Assembly: GCA_012295275.1 (NCBI GenBank)
Contig: CM022665.1
Coordinates: 3,546,667 to 3,610,666 of the forward strand
Direction of reading: 5' to 3'
Length of the DNA stretch: 64,000 nt
Source: Chrysomallon squamiferum
Lineage: Eukaryota > Mollusca > Gastropoda > Neomphalida > Peltospiridae
In this document: positions 28,329 through 40,015 of the stretch, in pieces
Position numbering within the stretch: the first letter of the stretch is position 1
How the letters are laid out: each line of letters starts with the position of its first letter
Program-made: the position numbers and the translations under genes
The notes under the pieces: model-generated
What the model saw: the letters and a program-made list of their open reading frames with translations, nothing else
The model's database searches: none
Told to the model about the DNA's origin: nothing

Positions 28329-31300
28329 TTAATGAAATCTGTATTTACGAGAAGGTTTCAGAGACACGTAAGTTTTCTTCATTTCCTCAGATTCAGTTTT
28401 CTTCAGTTCTGTGTAACGTTCACCTTTGGTGCTGACAATCTGATTGCCAAGGTAACGAACCATTTTCTTTGCATCCTTTTTAACAAAAAACAAAAACGTA
28501 AATAAATAAATAAAAACAACAAAAAAACAAAAAAAAAAACCCCAGAAACCTTTGAAAATTTTAAAATTTTTTCCTTTTTATACATGTGCAAACATATGGC
28601 ATAGGATTTTTTTTTTTTTTTTAAATGAAGGATATAAAGCCTTGAAAAATTTTAGATGGCAGAAATTTCATTTTAATGGGAAACAAAACCAAACACTGGT
28701 GACTACTGACTGACAAGGATATATAATACATATAAATACACTGGATAGGCATATTGTCTATATTTGTTTATTTGTTTTTATGTGTGTAAGCATATGATTC
28801 AAATACATTTTCCATCCATTCTGAACAATTTTTTAGATTTAAAAGTTAAACGAATTTTCTAATACATTTTGATGTAAACCATGTCTATACTTTCAATCAG
28901 TATACTGCTAAATTAAATTCTTATAAATGTTTGAAAACTACAAAATGGTCAGTTTAAACTGAAAAAATGTATACTACAATATTTATATTTTGAAAACTGT
29001 CACTCTTACTTGTTTCAGTGGTGGAGGAATGTGAGTTTTCTTGTCTTCGTCTGTGTCAACAAACCCATATCTGATAACAACAACAACAAAAATAAACAAA
29101 TAAATAAATAAATAAAACAGAAAAGAGAAGAAAAAAAATCAGAAAAAAAGAATAAGAATAAGAAGGAAATAATAAAGAAATAATAATTTTCTGTGTTGAA
29201 AAACAAAAAGTCAATACAAAAGTTATAATTATATTACAAACTAATGACCATTTCCAGTGTATTTTTAATTCAACTTTCATTCTAAGTCATAAATCTGAAT
29301 CTGGACACAAAATTAAAACCAACACATACACTAAATTAATTATAAACAAATGACTGGAAGAATGATTATGAATTTTTAGTTTTTTCACCAAATCACTATA
29401 TTTAAAGTTTACCTCTGACAGTTCTAATTAGAAGCCTAAATTCATTTAAAATATTTCTAAATGATTATTTTGTTACTGGAATCCAAACTTTTGTCAATGC
29501 ACTGCACTCATTTTATTTGTTATTTGAATCCAGCCTTTTCTAGTAATAATTTATGACAGTATTTGAACTAGCCTATGAAGGTTTCTTTTCTTCTCATAAT
29601 AAATATTTAATATCCTAGAAAGATGGAACCACTAGCTTTATCTGACACTTACTTGGGATTCTTTGTTAAGTGAGGCTATTTGTCAGCAAAATGACAGATA
29701 TATCTTAATGAATTTGCTCATAAATGTAACAAAAACCTGTGCAACATGAGTTCTTTCAATTTCTTGTCTTCAATCACTTTCAGCTGTGGAAATTCCTGTT
29801 ACAAAAAAAAGTAAAATAAAATAAAATAAAATAAAATAAAATAAAACACAATAATTTACCATAAATAAAACAATTTTTTTTTTTTTGATATTATAAAAAA
29901 ATTCATAACTATAATTTACTATACATATGTATAAATTGCAAAAGAAATACTGCTAAAAAAAAAAAAAATGATTGTATAAAAAATACAAAAATAATAATAA
30001 GATAAAAAGAGTATCAAAAAATTTCTCTGTTCTTGACACAAAACAATAAATTAATTTCAATATATAATTAAAAAGTATCTATACCTAAATAATAATAATA
30101 ATAATATTAACTAATAATAATAATGATGATGATAACATTAATGTTAATTATACTAATTTAAGTAACAATAACAAATAATAACAGAAATGACAATGGTAAT
30201 AAAAATGATAACTAGAATAAAATCAACAACAACAATTAATAATAATGATAATAATTACAATAATTTAATGATAATAATAATAATAAGAAGAAGAAGAATA
30301 AAAAGAAGAAGAAGAAGAAGAAGAAGAAGAAGAAGAATTAACAGAAAACAATAACAACAGTGAAAAAGTTTTAAAATGTTTAAAGGTAAAATACCTTTGC
30401 TGCTGCTCCTGGTGACTTAATACAAGTACCTGACTCTTGTCTGTGTAATACTAGCTGTGCAGCACTGTCCATATCTCCGTTTGTCATATGAAGACAATGC
30501 ATTATCTCCACAGTACACGAGTTTGGGAAAAGTTCCAGAAGCTGATCCATTTGCTCTCTGTACCTGTCAACATCTTGTTCTTTCTGGAAACAAAACACAA
30601 TCATTATATTTGTATTTTCAATAGATACAAATACTGCAATTTTGTTTTTGTTTTAGTGTTTACAATTATAATTAAACATTATATATATATACATATATAT
30701 AATGGTAAAATAAAAATACTCCCTCCAAAATTAAATATATTTTATAATAAATGAAACTGTTAGGAAAAAAATAATAATAATAAAAGAAAACAAATAAGTA
30801 AAAATAAAATGTTAGATAGTTAACTTGACTTTCTCTAATTCATTAATGTTTCTAAATGTATAACGAGGACCATAAATATACACTATTAAAATAGTAGTAA
30901 TAATAATAATAATAATAAACATTTCCTTTATAACTAAGAACTTCAAGATTTGTCTTGGAGACTGACAGACGATAGAATATTTGTAAATAACTAACTATAA
31001 ATGCATTTTTTATTAACAAATAATCACTTATTTTCTTTCTTTATTTCCACCACAAATCTTTTCTTTCAACCATATCATCATAATGCACTTATAAAACATT
31101 ACGCAGTATCGTAGACAATATTTTTACAGTTAATTATATCAGAAAATTAAAAATAATTAGTTAAAACTTACAAGAGTTTTCTTTGAATCTCTCTCTGAAT
31201 CTGACGAGGTCCTACGTCGAGAAGGTAGTTTACCGGGTACACTAATACTGAATTCTTTTTGTTCATGAGAAATACTTAGGTACTCTAGTGTAGATAAACC

Positions 31301-33848
31301 ATCAGCTCTGCCACTGTGTGTTGATTCTAAAAAAAAAAATGATGAAATATCCATTTATACACCAAGTGAATGCTATATATGAACGTTTTGAATAACTTTT
31401 GCTGTATATAAAATTTCATTGTCGCTTAAATAACATGTATTATTAATAGTTTGTAAAGACTGAATAATTAATAGTTTTGTTCTTATTTATCAATCAAATT
31501 TAAGTTTCTAATGAAAAAACAACTCAATCTGTTGTATGCAGGGCAGTGTTTATCTGCTCTAATACATAAAATTAAATAATTTGACACAACTGAGCACCTC
31601 CAGTGAACTTGGGCATTTTGTTTTGTTTTGTTTACATTATAGAATCACATATGTTTGAACTTCAGTTGCATTTTTATAATATTTAAAGCCATATTTTTTT
31701 TAAGGTGACTAAAACACAGGATGCCATTTAAAAACTGGTAGATAAAATATCTTTAAATTGCAAAGCACGTTCCTTCATTTATCTTTCTTGAGTATTTTAA
31801 ATAATTAGTGATACAAGTTAAAAAGAATATATTGTTATGTATACATATGTTACTTAAAAGTACTGTAAGCATTTGATGTTTAACCATAATCCTCTGCAAT
31901 ACACAAAGTTGGCCAATCCTTAGAGCCAACTCCAGAAAGGCGTTGCAGATACTAATTTGAATAAAATGACTGTAATCAATGAGACTAAAGGCAATTAAAG
32001 GCACAGGTGTAACAAGTTGGATATTTGAAACAGAAACATAAAAGAAGCATTCTTAGCTTTGTACTTGCTGTAATTTGACTACAAACAAAAGTTACCTATC
32101 ATTCGACCATTGTTCGTATTTTCTCTTTTAGCTAATCAACACTACAAGCAAAAATAAACCAAGTTTAAAAACATGTATGACATTTAAAAAAAATAATTTG
32201 TTTATTTATTCTTTCTCATGTCCAAATCAGTATTCAAGCATTAATACTGGTACTTGTATTTACAGAATGTATTGTACTGTTGTTCTGTATAGATTGCTAT
32301 GTGTATGATCCTAAAATTGAGTTTAATTCAGCATTTAATGCACAAAAACGTTGCAAACAAAATGATCACATTAATCTTAGAGCAGATCACATAGTAATTG
32401 AGAAAAATGAAAATATGTAGACTTGAAGGCTCCTCTCAGCCTGGTTATAGCAAATAAACTGCATTGTTTACATGCAAAGCATTATAGTATCCTACCTTTA
32501 ATTGACCAAAACTGCTACATAGTTAATTCAATATGAGGTAAAGAAAACAACATCATGACCATTCTTCTGGTATATGGCATATAGTGTCTATCCATGCTTG
32601 GTGTAATGATGATAACAGGAAAAAAAGCATCAATTTTGCTTTTGTTTTAGCTTAATTAACCAAGCTTTAAGAAGGTATGCTTCAGAAAAATATCAAAAGC
32701 ATTATATTCTACTACGGTTTATTAATTTTTGTTTCTTTGGGTGAAAGATAAGATACTTACTTGAGGGTTTTATACACAAATTCAAAAATCAATAAAAATA
32801 TACCTAATGCTATATTATCTCATTATTGGCCCATGCATAAAGCACCTACTTTTGTGGAGCAACTCATACAGAGTTATTTAAAAGAAATCTTAAGTTCTCT
32901 GTGTTAGTTATCAAAAACTAAAAAACTTTAATGGAAACAAGTACCTTGGTTTTCAGCTGCTGTTAGTTTTGAAGCCAGTGCAAACATCCAATCCAGAACT
33001 TCAGAACTTAAATTCAATATAAACACATTAGCAAATAAAGAAAATCTAAGAAAGAAGTTGAAAAAAAAATGAAAAGACTTAAAATAGATATATTTGTTAA
33101 TGCTGTTTTTAAAACAAATTAAAAGCTATGACATAATACTATATTAAAAAATGTTTTATAACTGAGCAATAAAAAAAAAAAAAATAATAATAATAATAGT
33201 GATAATAATAATTGTTTATGTCATTGTCAGCATCATCATGATCATCCTAATGTTATCAATGTTAATGGTAAAGATAATGATAAAAAATTGCAACTTTACA
33301 ATAATAACTTTTTCCAAAATGAACAGCAGATATTTAGAAGTGTTTTCAAATATAAAACTAAAGTGTATTAACAAACTAAACCTGCTAATATTTCTGAATC
33401 CTGGCAGATAAGCACTAATCATCTCCACAAGCTGATCAACATCAATGTCTTCAAAACATGAATCATGACCCAACTCTTCCAGAATACTCAGTATGTAACT
33501 TAGAACTATGTCATCCATTAAACTGAAAAGAAAATATTTTTTTCTTAAACATTAAATTATAACTTTAGAAAAATAGTGTAGGTCTACCAATAATCAGTGA
33601 CATCTGTATGTGGGATATAATATCTGTGTATATTGTGTGTGTGTGTGTGTGTATGTATGTTTGTGTCTGCATGCATATATCATTTATATGTGTGCCTTTA
33701 TAGAACTTATATATATATATATTATGGTATGTGCATAATGTAATATCTGCATGTCTCTTTCTGTGTTTTACCTCAGTGATTCACTAATCCCATGCTTCTG
33801 AAGAAGATCTGATAATGACAATTTAACAGTTTCCTCTTTATCTCCCAT
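28329..33848 (-). CDS. CUEDC2: CUE domain-containing protein 2
   Basis: Exons 33772-33848, 33382-33522, 32945-33006, 31172-31326, 30395-30583, 29737-29795, 29010-29070 and 28329-28475 join in phase to 296 aa, close to the roughly 287 aa of vertebrate CUEDC2. The N-terminal block ([16 protein letters not shown], ..AYLPGF) matches the family's helical start. The fifth exon carries the ubiquitin-binding CUE domain: [20 protein letters not shown], with the hydrophobic-Phe-Pro and the later [12 protein letters not shown]. The C-terminus ([29 protein letters not shown]) is the most conserved tail. In vertebrates the protein binds ubiquitinated partners and modulates NF-kB signalling and APC/C. Whether this holds here is inference. 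The last acceptor (aaaaag|GAT) has a weak pyrimidine tract, but the join is in frame. Confidence 0.95.
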
Positions 33849-34620
33849 TCTGATAAAAAAAAAAAAAAAAAAAAAAAATGTTTTTTAAAAGTTAAAAATA
33901 ATAAAAATTAATAATAATAATAAATGAATATAGAAATAAAAATAATTCTCATTAATGTCAGTAACATTTTTAACACAAATGTGATTACGATTTTGTTAAA
34001 TACAAAACAAAACAGCAAAATATTGGTGCCTATCTTTTTGAATAAAATGGAAAATATTTTGTAAAATGAAAGTACATTGATATTATTCAGGGAAGTGCAT
34101 TATAATTTAAATGTGTTCACTACAGTTGAAATAGTTTAAATTAATTAAATCAGTTATACCTCCCTATTTACCTGATAGCATTTTCACACAGCAATGATAA
34201 TTGTCGCTGTTAATTTTAGTATCATTTTCTGAAAAAGACAAATAAGTTGCTGACGTAAATATTGCATAATTGATTAATACGGTTTGACAACTTGAACCGA
34301 TTATTGTTCGTTGACAATCAAAGTCATTGGGAGTCACGTTTCATAATTAAATATTATTATTATGCATTGTTAATTGGTATCATAGCAAAGTCCATGAAAA
34401 GTCACACATTTTTGTAAATGATACAGTTACATGTAATTAATAACAGTTGTCTATCACAATTTACTCATTTTAATTTTGAATTCGCATTAGTCCAGAGTAC
34501 CTCTATGTTAATAGATATTGGCCGCTGCTAACAGTTTACCGGATGTAATATTATCTCCCTTATATAGTTCAGTAGACAAAAAGTTGGCGCTTGATATGAA
34601 ATTAAATATCTGTATTTGTG
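33849..34620. promoter_or_regulatory. Divergent promoter region of CUEDC2 and MEI4
   Basis: Only 772 bp separate the two start codons. On the minus strand a 5'UTR exon ends at 34172 (CTATCAG|gtaaat) and joins the acceptor just before the CUEDC2 ATG (a run of about 24 T then ATCAG|A). MEI4 starts at 34621 on the plus strand. That leaves a core of probably 300-400 bp for both promoters. No TATA box is obvious. Confidence 0.6.
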
Positions 34621-36982
34621 ATGGATAATGAATCAACTAGTGCATCAAAAATACAAGCAACTTATGGTGAGATTCCTGAAATATAAAATTTGCCAATAGT
34701 TTTGAATACTATACTTGCAATAGCATTAATTTATTTATGTTACAAAAATTGGATACGGCTAAGTCTGTTTTTAATTTAAGTTAAATTTTGTTTATTCTTA
34801 AATGATATAATATGATTTTAAAATATATTGTATATTTTAATATACCAATTTTTGTGTAAATCGTGGTTATATTTCTAGAACATATTATTTTTACTGTTAA
34901 ATTGTTTTACTTGCTTAGTTATGTGGATTGCAGAAATCAAATGTCATTATGTTGATTAACACCAAAACTTTGGTCGAAATTAATCTTTATTAGGTTAATT
35001 TATAAAATGTCTGAGAATACAGACATACTGGTGAATAAAAATATTATATTATAAATAAGTCCAATACCTTTTTATTTGATTTCTGAAGAAAATTTTGTTG
35101 CTTGGATGAAAATTGCTGTAGCTGTGGCAATGATTCGGGCTGCACCTCCTAACATGAAGGGGAGAGAATTTGCTGAAAAATTAGCATTTCTGTATCAACA
35201 CCAACAACAGCAGTGGAAATCCAAATATGAAAAAGCAGCAGAAGAAAACCTTTATCTGAGGCAGCAGATGGTTTTAAGAAATGTACAGGAACTGGCATCA
35301 ACAAGTTCTTCTTGTAAGAATTTGAAAGTTACTTAATTTACCCATATGAACTGATTAGTAAATACCAATAAACTTACAGAACTTTACAGTCTGGGTTTTC
35401 ATTAGATCAGTATCAGTAACGGTTGTTTATTTTTTGTTTTTTTCATATCATATTTCTCATGCAGTATCAAGTTGCAATTTTGGAGAAAAAAAATTGTACA
35501 GGTTCCAGTTTCCCATCTCATACGTCATTCATAAAAATTCCTATCATTGTACCAGTGAATATATTGAGGAAATATTGTCCAAATATTTTGCAAGTTTATT
35601 TACAATACTGGACAATATAAATACATTGAATCAATATTTGATTGCATGTGCAGTTACAGTCTTAAAAATATATTAACAAATGAAAATAGTTTCAAAGTGT
35701 TATTTATAAAAACTCAATAACTTTATATAGAACTTTTTTGTTTGTTTGTTTGTCCCAGGCACTGATTTTGGTGAAAGCCAGGCATTATTTCCAACACCTC
35801 CAAGTTCAGGTCAACCAGAAAGGTCTTCATCCACAGATGTGTTATTCTGTGATGAACTTTACAGAAACACAAAATTTCTCCAAGTTGTTATAAAAATCCA
35901 GAAAACTGCTGGCCAAAGTCATCAACACTCTCTGCTGTATAGTATTGCCTCAAAAACTCTTCACAGGTCTGTTAAAGTCATAAGAAAAATGCTTGTAGAT
36001 GATCAGTCATTCATCTCCATCACCAACATGAAGTTGTCAGTTCAGAGTATTGTTACTCTTGTGGAAGATGACAAGTTCAGTCAGGACACTCAGCTAAATA
36101 TTCAAATCTGTGGAATCGTCAAAGACCTGATTGAAAAGATTATGTCAACTGATGGCTTGGACAAGGTTTTATTTTATTATAAGAGATTTAGATCAAGTCC
36201 AGCCTGCTCATTCTTAGCAAACTATCCAAGTTTATGTCTTTTCAATTATTATTCATCATTAAATAATGTCTCAAGACTGAAAAATATATTTTGTGATCTA
36301 CTTAACAGTTTTAAAAAAATAACCATCAACTGCTTGTAACTTTCTTTTTCAAATACATATTAATACTAAAAAATAGTTTGTACTGGAATAAAGATAGTGA
36401 TTTTAAATTGGCTTTTCACTGATCAAAGACACCATCAGATCCAACATTTTTGTTTTACATTTTTACAGCATTGACTAAATTAATAGAAATTTTCTCTTAA
36501 AAACTATTTTCTGAACCTACATCTTACTATCTCCGTTAAATCAGATATTGTAATTTTTTTTTTAATAAATTAAACTCATATGTCATTTAATACAGGAACC
36601 ACTTCATGTGAAGAAAAATCTTGAAGAACTGCTAGTTTGTTTTGCTGTCACAAAGTCGTGCATTCTCCTGACCAACGTTTTCGAGCTTCTTTTGACCGAG
36701 ATAGAGAAGTTCTGTGGCTCAGTAAGAAAAAGCTGTATAGAAGGAGAACTAGTAGATCTGGAACAATATGAGAATGTGTATCACATCATTTCAGCCCTCC
36801 TAAGATGTGTGCAGGACAGCAAAACAGTGCTAACCACCAACTTTGGAAAGAATATTTGTGATGGTATAGAGGAAAGACTTGATGATGCTCTGCTTTACAT
36901 CTCAGATAAGTATCCACTACTAGCACATTCACTGTGGAGAATTGGGGCAGTGCTTCAAGCTTTCAAGTTAGAAGCATCTTAA
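34621..36982 (+). CDS. MEI4: Meiosis-specific DNA double-strand-break factor MEI4
   Basis: Exons 34621-34666, 35089-35313, 35759-36165 and 36596-36982 join to 354 aa; the human protein has about 385. The N-terminal block (WMKIAVAVAMIRAAPP, ..GREFAEKLAFLY) matches the conserved MEI4 start, followed by a charged helix (KWRS-like QWKSKYEKAAEENLYLRQQ). The middle is helical and diverged. The C-terminal signature YENVYHIISALLR and the ending HSLWRIGAVLQAF match the family's LWRVG tail. MEI4 works with REC114 and IHO1 on meiotic chromosome axes to enable SPO11 breaks. It evolves fast, so recognition rests on the two ends and on domain order. The start codon is the first in-frame Met before a clean donor. 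Confidence 0.88.
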
Positions 36983-38338
36983 TTTATATTATACACTGTT
37001 TTAACTTTTCAAAAAAGAATCAGATATGCTAACTACAATTCAGATATAATACGTAACTACAAAACAATGATTAATTCTGGCCATGTATATACGCAGCGGG
37101 CTGTATCTTAGTACTTAAAGATCACAGCTTCAGTCATCAGTGAACCAACTGAACTATTTCCCATTACAAATATTTTGGTTTATTAAATCAGACTGAGAAA
37201 GTGTTAAAGGTTTTATTTTGTTTATTACATTTTGTTGCAAATTATTATAAATTTAAGTATCCAGCATCTGTCCTTTTCCCAGTCATAAAACAAATGACAC
37301 TATATAAAGTTTAAAAATAATTCTACTTAAGATAATAAGTGATAAACAATGTAGCTTTCAAATACTTTCAAACATAAATGTTTGTTTTATTTGTCGATTG
37401 GAACAAATAGGTTTCAAGTCTAGTACTTTTATAAAGGAAAATAGTTTCTCATGTCCCTGTTTACATTCATTCATTAAATATGTCAGCAAGAGAAAAAAAA
37501 AATAATAAAAAAAAATAAAGAAAAAATATACTAATAAAAGATTACAATGGGGACAATATTTACAAACAATCTGCTTCAGAACTTGGATCATTATCTGTAT
37601 ATAAACAGTAATTTTTTCCAAGCTCCTCATAGAAGATTATAATTGAAAAAGCATCATTCTATTTGAGTATCGTAGAGATAATAATTTTTTTCCATTCCAT
37701 GCTCAATTTGCTCACTTATTCCTCGTGTTTATTTTTTGTTTCATGTTTTGATGTAATTGATTTTCTAGTGCACTTTTGCTGATCCACGATTGCAAACAAT
37801 CTTCAAAAAGCACACAAGGTCAACTTCCAATATAATACATGGACACTTGGGCATGTTTAGGATGCTCCAAGCCACTTATGTACAGGTGCAGAAACAAAAG
37901 AATCTAATTTCTGTCACCGATATTCAGCATATACATGTGTAACAAGAAATTATAACAGTATGTATTTAGATAAATGTCAGTATTGGTTTGTACTGTACAT
38001 AAAAATTCATTTAGGACAAAACCTAAGTTATTTATTCATTCCTTCTTTAGGTTGTACCAGCTGTTTATTTGAATTGTTATTTTAACTGTTCACAAATAGG
38101 GTCCACTAGCAGATAGTAAATAATTCAAATGTGGTGTTTTCATGTAAAAAGCTGTTTGTTTTAATGTGATGTAAATATTTCTGCTTATCATTAATGTTTC
38201 ATTTCAGTGCCTGTGTATAAAATTCAGATGTATGTTACATTTAATATGCCTGTTTATTTAAATAAATAACAGATCTAATTGTGTTTATTTTATTTTAATT
38301 AGAAATAAAAACTGACTCAAAGAAAACTGATCTGTCAC
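36983..38338. other. Tail-to-tail spacer between MEI4 and RPS4
   Basis: Convergent 3' ends: MEI4 stops at 36982 and RPS4 ends near 38320 from the other side. A plus-strand AATAAA near 38262 and ordinary AT-rich sequence are visible. There is no coding signal; the minus-strand frame at 37358-37630 is a Phe/Tyr low-complexity frame. Confidence 0.65.
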
Positions 38339-38344
38339 TTTATT
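38339..38344 (-). terminator. Poly(A) signal of RPS4
   Basis: On the minus strand AATAAA lies 40 bp after the TAG, giving the very short 3'UTR usual for ribosomal protein genes. Confidence 0.75.
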
Positions 38345-38383
38345 GTTTTTATTAGTTAGGTGTTAGCCATTTTATAAAAATGT

Positions 38384-39981
38384 CTATTGGTTTGCTCTTG
38401 CAGCGAGACGCCTATCTCTCTCCTCTGCAATAGTTAGCCGGACACCTTTACCACGTGGAAGTGAAATCCACGGCTTGTTGCCTTTCCCGATCACGAACAC
38501 GTAGTTCATTCTGGAAAACAGAGTTACTCTCCAATTCAAATGATTAAAATAACATCAAGTTAATAGATTCCATTTGATTTTCTCTCCCACATAATTTGTA
38601 ACTAAATTGTGAAAACAAGTTTGCAACGATTAATACTGTCGAAACCACTATGACTATTATGTTAGAATAATGTTATCTTTTAACTTAAGAAATTTTAGTT
38701 CCTCTTTCCTTTAAAGAATAATTTTTTTTTTTTTTTTAAATTATAATAAAACAGCAAGTTGTTATGCACACGAGATATATGGGGGGGGGGGGGCGAATAA
38801 ATAAAAAGTGTGTCAATCAGCTTACCGAGTGGCAAATGTATGTCCAAGAGCATCCTTGATGTGGACTATGTCAAATGAGCCAGGATGTCTTTCTCGAGAG
38901 GTGATGATGCCAACTCGTCCCAAGTTATGACCACCGGTCACCATGCACAAATTGCCTGCAAATAAACAAAACTCTCAATTGAATTCATTAGTGGTTTTGG
39001 GTTGTTTTTTTTGCACAATAACATTTTGAAACCATTTTTAAAAATGCCAGATAAAGTAGAAAATGTCAGGTATAAAAGAAAACAAACTTTTAGTTGGTGA
39101 AATATAAATGAAATACACATTAATTAGAATTTTGTTGTCACTTCAGTTGGTGATGCCAGATGTAGATGTATTCTCCATTCAGCGACCGTCTGATAGATAA
39201 TTATTTTGGCGTTCTTTTTGACCACACTAAGAAATAAATGTATAGCATGGCTTCGATACTGCCGTAACATCATCTGTCATTCTTGAAATAATTTCTGGTA
39301 TTCAAATAATTGGACTCCAACAGCAGAAGTTTTTGATGTACATGTTATCATTACCCGTTTTCATTAATGGAAGAAAAAAGAAAATTAAAAAAATGTTTTA
39401 AAAATAAACGAGCTGTTATTTTATCCAACTTATCAAAGACTGTTCAGAATCAAAACGATGACTAGTATTTGGTATTTTGTTCCATACAGCATAAATTGAA
39501 TTAATGACAAGACTATATATTAAATCATGTCACTTCAGTTGGTGATGCCAGATGTAGATGTATTCTCCATTCAGCGACCGTCTGATAGATAATTATTTTG
39601 GCATAATTTTTGACCACACAAGAAATGTAGCAAAAGCATGGCTTCGATACTGCCTGTTAACTTATGTAGGATCACATTTGTTGAATTAACTGTATTAATT
39701 TACATGCTGTGAAGACAATACACTCACTAAATTTTGTCATAAGCAAGAAAATATAAATATTTGGGGGTGGGTTGGGCAGTTTTGTTTTTCCCCATTTTTT
39801 TTTATCAATTTAATTTCTTGATTTGTTCATGTCATGGCAGATTTCATCTTCTATCGAGATAAAAAAAACTTTGTACAGACTCAACAACCCATTATTTTAA
39901 ATAAACACCAGTCTTACAATAATTTATTATGGTAAAGATATAAAACATAATATTTCAAGGCATTTTCCCCTGCAAATTTGA

Positions 39982-40015
<34 letters not shown>

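Noticed and set aside
35423-35676. Two overlapping 65- and 80-codon frames in MEI4 intron 2
   Set aside because: No similarity and no phase-compatible splice sites; the join 35313 to 35759 is clean.
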